From NCBI RefSeq assembly GCF_018603905.1, contig NZ_JAHFZZ010000008.1:310001-374000 (forward strand): a DNA stretch of 64,000 bases. The letters run 5' to 3'. Positions 23,893 to 33,713 of the stretch are shown here, in pieces; within the stretch, counting starts at the first letter, position 1, and each line of letters opens with the position of its first letter. The stretch comes from Nonomuraea sp. NEAU-A123. Its GTDB lineage: Bacteria; Actinomycetota; Actinomycetes; Streptosporangiales; Streptosporangiaceae. Position numbers and translations under genes: made by a program. Below the pieces are notes generated by a model. That model was given only the letters and a program-made list of their open reading frames with translations, ran no database searches and had not been told where the DNA came from.

Positions 23893-24496
23893 CCTGGGGC
23901 TCCTCTGCGAAGGGATCGATGCCGCCGAGAGCCCTGCGAACCTTGACGCGGAGCCGGTGCAACCTGGACCGGACCGTGCCCACCGGCACGCCCAGCGCGA
24001 GCGCCGCGTCCTCGTACGTCAGGTCGGCCCACGCCACCAGCAGCAACAGGTCGCGCTCCGCCGCGCTGAGCCGGGTCAGCGCCCGCGCCAGCCTGGGCTG
24101 GAGCTGCTCGGCGGTGACCCGGTCCGCGCTGCGGTCGTCGAACGAGCCCGGCCGCTCCACGCTCACCTTGGACATCGCGTGGATGCGCCGCCGCTCCGCC
24201 CTGCGGTGCTGGGCGACGACCTTGGTGGCGATGCCGTACAGCCAGGGCCGGGCGTCCGGCCACGAGCGGTCGTAGCGCGCCCGGGCGCGGAAGGCGACGA
24301 GGAACACCTCGCCTGTCACGTCTTCGGCCGGTTCCGGGCCGAGGCGCCTGGCGGCATACCGGTGGATCTCATCGGCATGCCGGTCGAACAGCGCCGCGAA
24401 ACGTTCCGGATCACTCACCGATTGCGCGATCAGCGCCGAGTCGTCCAGCGTTTCAGGTAACTCCTGAACACCCACCACGTGCCGGTCCTCTCTCAT
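23885..24496 (-). CDS. ECF RNA polymerase sigma factor
   Basis: This 203-aa sigma-70 family regulator starts at ATG 24496. Region 2 (FAALFDRHADEIHRYAARR, AEDVTGEVFLVAFR, ARPWLYGIATKVV) and region 4 (LSAAERDLLLLVAWADLTYEDAA, GVPVGTVRSRLHRLR) are intact, and there is no region 3. The downstream overlapping CU044_5270 gene is its probable membrane partner. An inverted repeat overlapping the start codon (24496-24520) may control its own expression. Confidence 0.93.
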   Translation of the reverse strand: MREDRHVVGVQELPETLDDSALIAQSVSDPERFAALFDRHADEIHRYAARRLGPEPAEDVTGEVFLVAFRARARYDRSWPDARPWLYGIATKVVAQHRRAERRRIHAMSKVSVERPGSFDDRSADRVTAEQLQPRLARALTRLSAAERDLLLLVAWADLTYEDAALALGVPVGTVRSRLHRLRVKVRRALGGIDPFAEEPQDG

Positions 24497-24520
24497 GCGG
24501 TCACCCTGTTGTTGACCGCA
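24496..24520. promoter_or_regulatory. Inverted repeat at the sigma-factor start
   Basis: The dyad tgcggtca-N9-tgaccgca begins at the start codon of the sigma gene (minus-strand ATG 24496-24494). Its position in the leader or proximal promoter suggests an operator or an RNA hairpin that limits initiation. Confidence 0.4.
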
Positions 24521-24561
24521 CGCGGGACCCCGGTTCCACCTATTTCACGCTATTTCCCACC

Positions 24562-24586
24562 AGCCGCCACGCCAGGAGGCCGTCCG
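24562..24586 (+). repeat. 25-bp direct repeat, right copy
   Basis: Exact copy of 22584-22608, 1978 bp away and in the same orientation. On the minus strand it could encode DGLLAWRL, possibly the remains of a duplicated gene end. Confidence 0.75.
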
Positions 24587-24652
24587 AAATTCCGGCCGCG
24601 TCGAGTTCGGCGTCCAGCCGGTGCCGGCGCCGGCCGTTTCGCCGTACAGATT

Positions 24653-26200
24653 TCACGGAAGCCGTACAGAATCGATGCGCTTGACGGTGCTGCCGGAGGA
24701 TTCGTACCAGTCGAGTTCGCCCGGCAGGGTCAGCGTGGCCAGGGCGTTCTGGAACCATGGCCCGGCGATGACCTCCCAGCGGAACGGCGGGCGCGGAATG
24801 CGGGCCAGCCGGGCCAGCAGACCGCCGACCAGCGTGGCCAGGCCGAACTGGCTGAAGACGTTGGCCCAGCGCAGCACCGGGCTGAGCGGGTTGCGGATCG
24901 GCGAGCAGACGACCTGGTAGATCGGCCGGCCGTCGACCTTGGCCAGGTAGGAGTAGTGCACGTCGCCGGACAGCACCAGCACCGGTTTGCCGACCTGGAC
25001 CAGTAACCGGGCCAGGTCCTCGAACGAGCGGCGGAAGGCCGCCCAGTGCTCGAGGTCGATCGCCTGCCGGAACCGCTCTGAGAGCCTCGCGACGGTCTTG
25101 CCCCACTTGCCGGCGCAGAGCGCCTCGTTCCAGTTCTGGACGAAGTGGACGCCCTCGGGCAGCAGGAAAGGGATCGACGAGCCGATGACCAGCCGCTCGG
25201 CGGGCTTGGCGACCTCCTCCTCCAGCCAGGCCCACTCGACCGGGTCGAGCATCCGCCGGTCGGCCGGGGTGAGCTGCCTGGCGCACCGGGTGTCGATCAT
25301 GATCAGGCGGGTGCCACCGAGTTCGCGGGAGTAGCTCCACCGGTTGCTGCTGGGCTCGGCGTCGGCCTGTTCGGCGAAGGCGTCGAGCGCCTCGCCGTCC
25401 CCGCCCTTCTGCAAGGTCGCCAGCAGCGCGTCGTCCGCCCGCTCGGCCGGCGACAGGTTGCCGAGGTGCTGGTAGACCCAGTAGGCGCCGAGCCCGGAGA
25501 TCACCCGGCGCTTCCACCAGGAGGTCGCGGCCATCTGCTCGCGCCAGGTCTGGGAGGTGTTCCAGTCGTCGCGCAGGTCATGGTCATCGAAGATCATCGC
25601 GGTGGGCACGGTGGAGAGCACCCACCGGATCTCCGGCTCGGTCCAGGCCAGCCGGTAGAGCTCGGCGTACTCCTGGAAGTCGGCGATCTCCTTCTGCGGC
25701 TCGCTGTCCCGGCGCGCGGCGATGAACTCCAGCATCTCGGGTGACGGGCCGTCGGCGTAGACCTGGTCGCCGAGGAGCAGCAGCAGGTCCGGCCACTCCT
25801 CGGTGTCCGCGTCCTTGAGGTGCGAGCCGTAGGAGCGCAGCACGTCCTCGCCGTGGGTCAGGACGTACGTGCCGTCGTGGGGCACGCTGGTGCGGCAGGA
25901 GCCGAACGCCAGCCTGCTCGGCCCCTCCGCCGGAAACAGTCTGATGCGACTGGGCGGCCAACCTTCGAGCGGCCAGACCTGCTCTTCCCCTATCTTGACC
26001 ACGTACGAGTCGGCGCTCTCCGTCAGCTCGAGCAGATCGACGATCGCGTAGTGGTGTCCATGGACGGTGAAGGTGGACGAGGAGAAGACCCGGCCCGCGG
26101 CCTCCACGGTGACCAGGCCGGGTGCGCCGGTCTCCACCCAGATCGAGGCGCTGGCGGAGTCGACGTAACGCAGCATGGGCCCGACGACCAGAGCGGGCAT
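24653..26200 (-). CDS. PhoD-like metallophosphatase (alkaline phosphatase D family)
   Basis: This 515-aa protein starts at ATG 26200 behind GGGGGAC; an open extension to 26242 has no ribosome site. A beta-rich N-terminal domain (~1-95) precedes the metallophosphoesterase domain: LAFGSCRTS, LLLLGDQVYADG, TAMIFDDHDLRDDWN, and VLVLSGDVHYSYLA with the downstream His residues, all metal ligands of the PhoD family. No signal peptide or Tat motif is visible, unlike classic secreted PhoD, so the enzyme may be cytoplasmic. Substrate could be phosphodiesters or phosphonates (inference). It is divergent from the dehydrogenase gene at 26446, with ~245 bp of AT-richer promoter DNA between them. Confidence 0.88.
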   Translation of the reverse strand: MPALVVGPMLRYVDSASASIWVETGAPGLVTVEAAGRVFSSSTFTVHGHHYAIVDLLELTESADSYVVKIGEEQVWPLEGWPPSRIRLFPAEGPSRLAFGSCRTSVPHDGTYVLTHGEDVLRSYGSHLKDADTEEWPDLLLLLGDQVYADGPSPEMLEFIAARRDSEPQKEIADFQEYAELYRLAWTEPEIRWVLSTVPTAMIFDDHDLRDDWNTSQTWREQMAATSWWKRRVISGLGAYWVYQHLGNLSPAERADDALLATLQKGGDGEALDAFAEQADAEPSSNRWSYSRELGGTRLIMIDTRCARQLTPADRRMLDPVEWAWLEEEVAKPAERLVIGSSIPFLLPEGVHFVQNWNEALCAGKWGKTVARLSERFRQAIDLEHWAAFRRSFEDLARLLVQVGKPVLVLSGDVHYSYLAKVDGRPIYQVVCSPIRNPLSPVLRWANVFSQFGLATLVGGLLARLARIPRPPFRWEVIAGPWFQNALATLTLPGELDWYESSGSTVKRIDSVRLP

Positions 26201-26445
26201 CAGTCCCCCAAATTCGACAGTTCGGCACACATGTAGTGGCAAGCCTGCCAGAGTGGCACGTTTGCAGCACCTCGATCAACGCATGTAATTGATGACAGCA
26301 GATCACCTGGGATACGGCAAACCGAAAACCCTAGGCAGCGATAAACGCCGCGCTCTAGGATGATCACGACACGAACGCCCAAACAAGGCAGGCAATGGCG
26401 CCTCGTCCCACGTTCCGGGCGTAGACAACAGGAGGAATCCCTTCC

Positions 26446-27723
<1,278 letters not shown>

Positions 27724-27771
27724 CGGCCTGAACTTTAGTAGGCCCTTCCGTCGCCCTAGGTTCGATGCCCG

Positions 27772-27801
27772 TGCCTCCACCGACTTGCCACGGTGGAGGC
27801 A
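27772..27801 (+). promoter_or_regulatory. Hairpin that covers the ribosome site of the 64-aa membrane protein
   Basis: A perfect 11-bp stem pairs tgcctccaccg (27772-27782) with cggtggaggca (27791-27801), with an 8-nt loop. The right arm contains the GGTGGAGG Shine-Dalgarno and the A of the ATG at 27801. A TTTT run follows at 27807. It can be read either as the terminator of the dehydrogenase gene or as an RNA switch that hides the downstream start. Confidence 0.6.
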
Positions 27802-27995
27802 TGCGGAATTTTCTGGGCGTGGTCGTGGTGATCCAGGGCTTGGGGGGCTTTGTGGCGCGAGTCTTCTTCGACACCGACTGGGGTCTGCTGCGCCGGTGGT
27901 GGGACATCCCGACCCCCGCCTACCTGGCCATCGCCGCGGCCGGAGTCGCCCTGCTGATCTGGAGCGACCACGACCGCCAGAAGAAGGAGAGCTAG
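27801..27995 (+). CDS. Small two-helix membrane protein
   Basis: This 64-aa protein starts at ATG 27801, right after GGTGGAGG. It has two hydrophobic helices (NFLGVVVVIQGLGGFVARVF and AYLAIAAAGVALLIW) joined by a short loop with DWGLLRRWWDIP, and a charged C-terminus (DHDRQKKES). No family is recognised. It is flanked by the amino-acid dehydrogenase and an APC permease. The hairpin over its ribosome site suggests controlled translation. Confidence 0.65.
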   Translation: MRNFLGVVVVIQGLGGFVARVFFDTDWGLLRRWWDIPTPAYLAIAAAGVALLIWSDHDRQKKES

Positions 27996-28078
27996 CGGCC
28001 ACCCGATGGCGAAGCCTGGTCAGTGGACGGCTTTGAATCTAATGTGCGAATCGCCCCCCATGCAGCGAGGAGCCGTCC

Positions 28079-29446
28079 ATGAGCAGCATCGAGCAGTTCG
28101 GCTACCGTCAAGAGCTCCAGCGTTCCCTGGGCTTCGCCGACCTGATGATCTACGGCTTGATCTTCATGGTGCCGATCGCCCCGTTCGGCATCTTCGGCAA
28201 CGTCTTCGCGCTCTCCGGCGGGATGGTGGCCCTCGCCTACGTGATCGGGCTGGTCGCGATGGCGTTCAGCGGGCTGTCGTACGCGCAGATGGCCAGGGCC
28301 TTCCCGATGGCCGGATCGGTCTACACCTACGCGGGCCGGGGCATCGCGCCGCCGGTCGGGTTCATCGCCGGGTGGGCGATCCTGCTCGACTATCTGCTGG
28401 TCCCGGCGCTGCTCTACCTGGTGGCGAGCACGGCCATGAACTCTTTCGTGCCCGCGGTGCCGGTGTGGCTGTGGCTCGTCGCCTTCGTGCTGCTCAACAC
28501 CGTGGTGAACTACCTCGGCATCCAGATGACGGCCCGGATCACCCGGATCATGCTGGTGGCCGAGCTGCTCGTGCTCGCGATCTTCCTGGTCATCGCCGGG
28601 ATCGCGCTGGCGCAGGGCAAGGGCACGACGGGCGCGCTGACCCCCATCTACGACTCCACCACCTTCTCCTGGACGCTGGTGTTCGGGGCGGCCTCGGTGG
28701 CGGTGCTGTCGTTCCTCGGCTTCGACGGCATCTCGACGCTGGCCGAGGAGAACCGCGAGGACGCGCGGCGCCTCGGCCGGTCCATGGTGGCCGCGCTGGC
28801 GCTGGCCGCCGTGCTGTTCGTGGTGCAGACCTGGGTCGCGGCCCTGCTGGTGCCTGACAGAGCCGCCCTTCTGGCCCCCGGGGCACAGCTGGGCAACGCC
28901 TTCTACGACATGGCCTCGTACGCCGGCGGCGCCTGGCTGGGCGTGCTGTGCGCGGTGGCGACGGCCATCGCCTGGGGCTTCGCCAACTCGCTGGTCGCGC
29001 AGGCGGCCACCTCGCGGCTGCTGTTCGCGATGGCGCGGGACCGGCAACTGCCCGCGTTCCTGGCCCGCGTCGACCCCAGGCACAAGGTGCCGGCGAACGC
29101 CACGCTCGCCGTCGCGGCCGTCTCGCTGCTGCTCGGTGTCGGCATGAGCCTCTACGACAAGGGCGTCGACCTGCTCAGCTCCTTGGTCAACTTCGGCGCG
29201 ATGACCGCGTTCCTGCTGCTGCACGTGGCCGTCGTCGTGCACTACGTGGTGCGGCAGCGCAGCCGCGACTGGCTGGCGCACCTGGTCGTGCCGGTGATCG
29301 GATTCGCCGTGCTGGTGCTCGTCGTCATCAACGCCAGCCTCGCGGCCCAGGTGCTCGGCTTCATCTGGCTCGGTCTCGGGCTGCTCGCCGTCGTCGTGCT
29401 CTATCTCATGGGCCGCAGGCCCGCCCTGCCCTCGGAGGTCTCGTGA
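28079..29446 (+). CDS. APC-superfamily amino acid/amine permease
   Basis: This 455-aa protein starts at ATG 28079 after GAGGAG. It has twelve predicted helices with APC hallmarks: FADLMIYGLIFMVPIAPFGI in helix 1, MARAFPMAGSVYTYAGRGI in helix 2, and GFDGISTLAEENRE between the later helices (the typical glutamate-containing loop). The C-terminal part contains SLVNFGAMTAFLLLHV. It imports an amino acid, amine or amide. It overlaps the amidohydrolase gene (GTGA), so the transported compound is probably that enzyme's substrate. Confidence 0.92.
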   Translation: MSSIEQFGYRQELQRSLGFADLMIYGLIFMVPIAPFGIFGNVFALSGGMVALAYVIGLVAMAFSGLSYAQMARAFPMAGSVYTYAGRGIAPPVGFIAGWAILLDYLLVPALLYLVASTAMNSFVPAVPVWLWLVAFVLLNTVVNYLGIQMTARITRIMLVAELLVLAIFLVIAGIALAQGKGTTGALTPIYDSTTFSWTLVFGAASVAVLSFLGFDGISTLAEENREDARRLGRSMVAALALAAVLFVVQTWVAALLVPDRAALLAPGAQLGNAFYDMASYAGGAWLGVLCAVATAIAWGFANSLVAQAATSRLLFAMARDRQLPAFLARVDPRHKVPANATLAVAAVSLLLGVGMSLYDKGVDLLSSLVNFGAMTAFLLLHVAVVVHYVVRQRSRDWLAHLVVPVIGFAVLVLVVINASLAAQVLGFIWLGLGLLAVVVLYLMGRRPALPSEVS

Positions 29447-30447
29447 ACGTCGTGTCCTATCGTCCCTCGCCTGAGGAGTTCGGCTACACCTTCGGCGGGC
29501 GCGCCCCGGTCGGGGAGGTACAGCCGGGCACGATCATCGAGCTGTTCACCGAGGACTGCTTCGGCGGCCGAGTCCGGACGGTCGACGACCTGCCGTCACA
29601 GGTGTGCGAGTTCCCCTACCTGAACCCGGTCACCGGGCCGTTCCACGTGACGGGAGCCGAGCCCGGCGACACGCTGGCGCTGCACTTCATCTCGATCACC
29701 CCGGCCAGGGACTGGGCCGTCTCCACCACGTTCCCGCACTTCGGGGCGCTGACCGGCACGCACACCACCGCCATGCTGCAGCCGCCGCTGGAGGAACGGG
29801 TCTGGCGCTACGACCTCGACACCGCCAAAGGCGTCGCCGTCTACCACGCCCGCAACAGTGACTACAGCGTGGAGCTGCCGCTCGACCCGATGCACGGGAC
29901 GGTCGGCGTCGCACCCGCCGCGAACGAGGCGCGGATGACGATCACGCCCGACGCGCACGGCGGCAACATGGACACTCCCGAACTGCGCGCGGGCGTCACT
30001 GTCTATCTGGGCGTCAACGTGGCGGGCGGGCTGTTCTCCATCGGCGACGGCCACGGCCGGCAGGGCCACGGCGAGGTGTGCGGCACCGCGGTCGAGGCCG
30101 CCATGAACACGGTGGTGGCGGTCGAGCTGGTCAAGGGCGTGGCGACGCCCTGGCCGCGGATGGAGGACGACCTGCACCTGATGTCCACCGGCTCGGCCAG
30201 ACCGCTGGAGGACGCCTACCGCATCAGCCAGCACGACCTGGTCACCTGGACGTCGGCACTGACCGGGCTCGACACGCTCGACGCCTACCAGTTGGTCAGC
30301 CAGGGCGGGCAGGCGCCGGTGGGAAACGTGTGCGACACCAACTACACGATGGTCGCCAAACTCCCCAAGTCCTACCTCGGCACCCCGGCCCCGTACGAGT
30401 CCGCGCATTCGCGGCTGCGCACTCTCGGAGCCGAGTACAGAGGTTAG
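29443..30447 (+). CDS. Acetamidase/formamidase family amidohydrolase
   Basis: This 334-aa protein starts at GTG 29443, overlapping the permease stop (GTGA), with CGGAGG at 29433-29438. Family features include PGTIIELFTEDCFGG, NPVTGPFHV, GDTLALHFISI, PHFGALTGT, the GNMDTPELRAG segment with active-site residues, and GDGHGRQGHGEVCGTAVE with metal-binding His/Glu. The family hydrolyses short aliphatic amides to ammonia and carboxylate. With the coupled permease it forms an amide or amine uptake-and-degradation pair supplying nitrogen. Confidence 0.9.
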   Translation: MNVVSYRPSPEEFGYTFGGRAPVGEVQPGTIIELFTEDCFGGRVRTVDDLPSQVCEFPYLNPVTGPFHVTGAEPGDTLALHFISITPARDWAVSTTFPHFGALTGTHTTAMLQPPLEERVWRYDLDTAKGVAVYHARNSDYSVELPLDPMHGTVGVAPAANEARMTITPDAHGGNMDTPELRAGVTVYLGVNVAGGLFSIGDGHGRQGHGEVCGTAVEAAMNTVVAVELVKGVATPWPRMEDDLHLMSTGSARPLEDAYRISQHDLVTWTSALTGLDTLDAYQLVSQGGQAPVGNVCDTNYTMVAKLPKSYLGTPAPYESAHSRLRTLGAEYRG

Positions 30448-30498
30448 TTGATCGGGATTTTCCCGCACCTCGCGCAAGGCCTCGGCTGGTCACGCGTG

Positions 30499-30555
30499 TT
30501 TCGATCAATGCCTCGGCGAATGCCCATTTGATTCAACTTCGATCACTTTCGATCG
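30499..30555 (+). promoter_or_regulatory. CGATCA repeats in the heparinase-operon promoter
   Basis: Half-sites occur at 30502-30507 (CGATCA), 30540-30545 (CGATCA) and 30550-30555 (CGATCG), the last two as a TTCGATCA/TTTCGATC direct repeat with 10-bp phasing. The same hexamer is clustered at 35762-35838. The DeoR-LacI hybrid encoded in this operon is the likely ligand (inference). Confidence 0.45.
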
Positions 30556-30584
30556 CTACTATGGGGGTGTCGGCGAGGAGGATC

Positions 30585-32513
30585 ATGACGAACACTGCCG
30601 TTAAGCCTGCGGACGGGCGGCCGGAGGGTCGGACGACCGGTCCCCTGCTCACCGTTTGGGGAGCCGCGATGTCGCCGGAGGTCCTGGTCCGCAGCCTGCT
30701 GCCGCCCGAAACGGCGCTGCCGGTCCCGGCCACCGGGGACGCCGTCTGGGATCGGGCCGCGGAGTCCGGCGTCCTGCTCGCCGTCCGTGAGCGGGCGGAG
30801 GCGGAGCTGGGCACGCCCTGGCCGCAGCCGCTGGCCTCGCAGTACGCGCGATACTTCCGTGACGGCAACCGCACCGGCTATGAGAGCCAGGTGTTCGAGC
30901 GCCAGGACCGGCTGACCCGGGCGGTGCTCATGGCACTGGCGAGCGGTGCGGACGGGTGGCTGGACGAGGCCGCCGACGGGATCGTCCTGCTGTGCGAGCA
31001 GAGCTCATGGTGCTGGCCGGTACACGAGGACACATGCCGGCCCCGCGGGACGGTCCTGCCCGATGTGGCCACACCCTGCCTCGACCTCGGCGCCGCCGAC
31101 GTCGCCGCCCAACTGGCCTGGGCCGACCAGGCGCTCGGGGACCGGCTGGCGGAACGCTTCCCGGGGTTGCGGGTGCGCGTTCGGGCAGAGGTGCGCGCGC
31201 GGGTGCTCGACCCGTTCGTCCAGCGGCGCGACTGGCACTGGCTGGGGCTGGACGGCGATCCGAGCAACTGGTGCCCGTGGATCTGCGGCAACGTGCTCGT
31301 CGCCGCGCTGCGCCTGGCCGAGCCGGGGCAGGAGCGGGCGCGCCAGGTCGCCCTGGCCGTGGCGGGCCTCGATCACTACCTGGCGGCGCTGCCGGATGAC
31401 GGCTCCGTCGACGAAGGCTACGAATACTGGTGGAACGGGGCATGCCGCGCGCTCGAGGCGCTCGACGTCCTGGAGCACGCCACGTCGGGGCGGCTCGACG
31501 CGGCGGAGATCCAGGTCGTGCGGGAGACGGTCCGGTTCCCGCACCGCATGCATCTGGGCGGGCCGTGGTATCTCAACCTCGCCGACGCGCGGGCCCGGCC
31601 GCCGGCCGACCAGCCGTGGCAGGTGCTCCACCGCTGGGCTCGCCGGCTCGGCGTGCACGACGCCCGCCGGCACGCGGAGTCGCAGCGTGCGGCCGGGATT
31701 CCGGTCGCCGCCGAGCTCGGACGGGCGCTCCGCGAGCTGGTCGACGTGGAGTGGCGGGGCACCGGCCCCGGCGAGCCGCCGCTGGTCGCCGTGGTCTGGT
31801 TGCCGGGGACGCAGATCGGCCTCGCGCGTACGGCCGGTGGGACGGCGCGCGGTCTCACGCTCGCGGTCAAGGGCGGGCACAACGGGGAGCACCACAACCA
31901 CAACGACGTCGGGTCCGTCGTCGTCGCCGTGGACGGGGTTCCCGTGCTGGTCGACGCGGGGCGGCCGACGTACGCGGCGCAGACGTTCGGGCCGGACCGC
32001 TATGCGATCTGGACGATGCGCAGCGACTGGCACAACGTCCCCGAGGTACGGGGCGCGCCGCAGGGGCAGGGGCGCCGGTTCCGAGCCCGTGACGTCGAGG
32101 TGATGGACGAGCCCGGCCGCTTCCAGGCGCGGCTGGACCTGGCCGCCGCCTATCCCGTACCCGAGCTGGAGCGGTGGTGGCGGACGGCGGCGCTCGACCG
32201 GCACGAGTCACGCGTGACGATCGGGGACGCCTGGAGCTTCACCGGCGACGGCGAGCCGAGCGTGCTGCACTTCCTGCTGAACGGGCAGGTGGAGCAGCCG
32301 TCGGCCGGGCAGGCCGTCGTCCGGCCGCCGGGCGGCGCGCGGGCCGTGCTCGTGGCGTGGGACCCCGGGGTCGCGACGGCCGCGTTCACCGTCCGCGCGC
32401 TGGCGGACCCTATGCTCTCCGCGGTGTGGGGCGACTGCCTGACCAGGCTGGAGCTGCGTCTGCCGGGCACGGCGCGGGGCGCTTTCGAGGTTCATGTGGG
32501 GGTGTGGGAGTGA
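30585..32513 (+). CDS. Heparinase II/III-like polysaccharide lyase family protein
   Basis: This 642-aa protein starts at ATG 30585 behind GAGGAGG (30575-30581); the open frame continues upstream without a start signal. The N-terminal two-thirds is an (alpha/alpha)-toroid (WPVHEDTC, DWHWLGLDGDPSNWCPW, DEGYEYWWNGACRALE). The C-terminal part is the heparinase II/III beta-sheet domain with GGHNGEHHNHNDVGSVVVA, matching the conserved HNHND metal/active-site motif. There is no signal peptide, so it probably acts on imported uronic-acid-containing oligosaccharides. Its stop is 2 nt from the regulator start, suggesting an operon. Confidence 0.85.
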   Translation: MTNTAVKPADGRPEGRTTGPLLTVWGAAMSPEVLVRSLLPPETALPVPATGDAVWDRAAESGVLLAVRERAEAELGTPWPQPLASQYARYFRDGNRTGYESQVFERQDRLTRAVLMALASGADGWLDEAADGIVLLCEQSSWCWPVHEDTCRPRGTVLPDVATPCLDLGAADVAAQLAWADQALGDRLAERFPGLRVRVRAEVRARVLDPFVQRRDWHWLGLDGDPSNWCPWICGNVLVAALRLAEPGQERARQVALAVAGLDHYLAALPDDGSVDEGYEYWWNGACRALEALDVLEHATSGRLDAAEIQVVRETVRFPHRMHLGGPWYLNLADARARPPADQPWQVLHRWARRLGVHDARRHAESQRAAGIPVAAELGRALRELVDVEWRGTGPGEPPLVAVVWLPGTQIGLARTAGGTARGLTLAVKGGHNGEHHNHNDVGSVVVAVDGVPVLVDAGRPTYAAQTFGPDRYAIWTMRSDWHNVPEVRGAPQGQGRRFRARDVEVMDEPGRFQARLDLAAAYPVPELERWWRTAALDRHESRVTIGDAWSFTGDGEPSVLHFLLNGQVEQPSAGQAVVRPPGGARAVLVAWDPGVATAAFTVRALADPMLSAVWGDCLTRLELRLPGTARGAFEVHVGVWE

Positions 32514-32515
32514 GT

Positions 32516-33649
32516 ATGTCCGATTCGCCGGGTCCGCTGCCGGACGAGCGCCGCGCCCAGGTGGTGGAGCTGCTGCGCCGGCGTGGCGTCGTGCGCGTCG
32601 GCGACCTGGCGACCGAGCTGGACGTCTCGGTCATCACCATCCGGCGCGACATCGCGCTGCTCTCGTCCCAGGGGCTGATCCGCCGGGTTCGCGGCGGAGC
32701 CGTGCTCCACGGCGGGCCGGTGGCCGACGCACTCGCCGGCGGGGAGACGGAGGACTCCCCGGCCCCGCAGCCGGGACCCGACGCTGAGAAACCGCAGGTC
32801 ACGATCGGCATGGTGGTGCCGTCGCTGAACTATTACTGGCCCGACGTGATCCGCGGCGTTCGCGAGGCGGCCGCGGCGGCCGGTGCGCGCGTCGTCCTGC
32901 GTGGCGCCACCTACCGGGCCGCCGACGAGCGCCGCCACCTCTCCCGGCTGATCGAATCGGCGGGCATCGACGGCCTCCTGGTCGCGCCCACCACGACCGG
33001 CGACGACGGGCAGGCGCTGGTGCGCTGGCTGCAGGAGGCCGACATGCCCATGGTGCTCATCGAGCGCACCGCCGCCTCCGGGCCGTACCACGAGGCGATG
33101 GAGTCGGTGGTCAGCGATCACGCGCTGGGGGCCGGCATGGCCGTGCGGCACCTGGTCGAGCTCGGTCACCGGCGGATCGGACTGATCACCACCGTACAGA
33201 GCCCGACGGGCCCGCACGTGCGGCACGGCTGGCGGCAGGCGTGCGAGGAGTTCGGCCTGCCGCTGGAGGGCATGCCGGACGTCAGCACGGTCGATCAGTG
33301 GCATCCCGAGTGGCCCAAGGCGCTCGAGAGCGTGATCGACCAGTGCGTCGCCTCTGGGACGACGGCGCTGCTCGTCCACTCCGACCCGGAGGCGATCAAC
33401 CTGGTCGAGCGCTGCCAGGAGCGCGGCATCCGGGTGCCCGGTGACCTCGCCATCGTGGCCTACGACGACGAGGTGGCCGAGCTGTGCGACCCGCCGCTGA
33501 CCGCTGTCCGGCCGCCCAAGATGGCTATCGGGCGGGCGGCCTTCGGGCTGCTCGCGGCCCGGCTGGCCGACCCGGACCCCGAGCGGCCCACCCACCGCGT
33601 CGTCGTCGAGCCCACCCTGATCGTGCGCTCCTCCTCGGTGTCAGCGTGA
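32516..33649 (+). CDS. DeoR-type HTH fused to LacI/periplasmic-binding-type sensor domain
   Basis: This 377-aa regulator starts at ATG 32516 with GGGAG just upstream; GTG 32510, overlapping the heparinase stop, is an alternative. Residues ~10-65 are a DeoR winged HTH (RRAQVVELLRRRGVVRVGDL, VSVITIRRDIALL, RRVRGGAVL). After a Pro/Glu linker, residues ~95-377 are a type-I periplasmic-binding-protein domain of LacI/GalR type (VTIGMVVPSLNYYWPDVIRG, HLVELGHRRIGLI, VPGDLAIVAYDD). DeoR proteins usually carry a sugar-phosphate-isomerase-like sensor, so this is a domain swap; similar hybrids are known in carbohydrate loci. It probably represses the flanking genes until a sugar binds. Confidence 0.85.
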   Translation: MSDSPGPLPDERRAQVVELLRRRGVVRVGDLATELDVSVITIRRDIALLSSQGLIRRVRGGAVLHGGPVADALAGGETEDSPAPQPGPDAEKPQVTIGMVVPSLNYYWPDVIRGVREAAAAAGARVVLRGATYRAADERRHLSRLIESAGIDGLLVAPTTTGDDGQALVRWLQEADMPMVLIERTAASGPYHEAMESVVSDHALGAGMAVRHLVELGHRRIGLITTVQSPTGPHVRHGWRQACEEFGLPLEGMPDVSTVDQWHPEWPKALESVIDQCVASGTTALLVHSDPEAINLVERCQERGIRVPGDLAIVAYDDEVAELCDPPLTAVRPPKMAIGRAAFGLLAARLADPDPERPTHRVVVEPTLIVRSSSVSA

Positions 33650-33669
33650 CCCGCCGCCGGACGGCGTCA
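33647..33669 (+). repeat. GCCGCCGG direct repeat, copy 1
   Basis: The segment tgacccgccgccggacggcg plus tca overlaps the regulator's TGA stop. It recurs with one extra gcc at 33688-33713, so the convergent gene ends appear to be duplicated. Each copy can form a small cgccg/cggcg hairpin that may terminate transcription. Confidence 0.6.
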
Positions 33670-33687
33670 CACCGAACCGCGTCATAC

Positions 33688-33713
33688 TGACCCGCCGCCG
33701 CCGGACGGCGTCA
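33688..33713 (+). repeat. GCCGCCGG direct repeat, copy 2
   Basis: Second copy of the repeat at 33647. Its final tca is the stop codon of the convergent DUF2264 gene. A short slippage or duplication event could have produced it. Confidence 0.6.
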
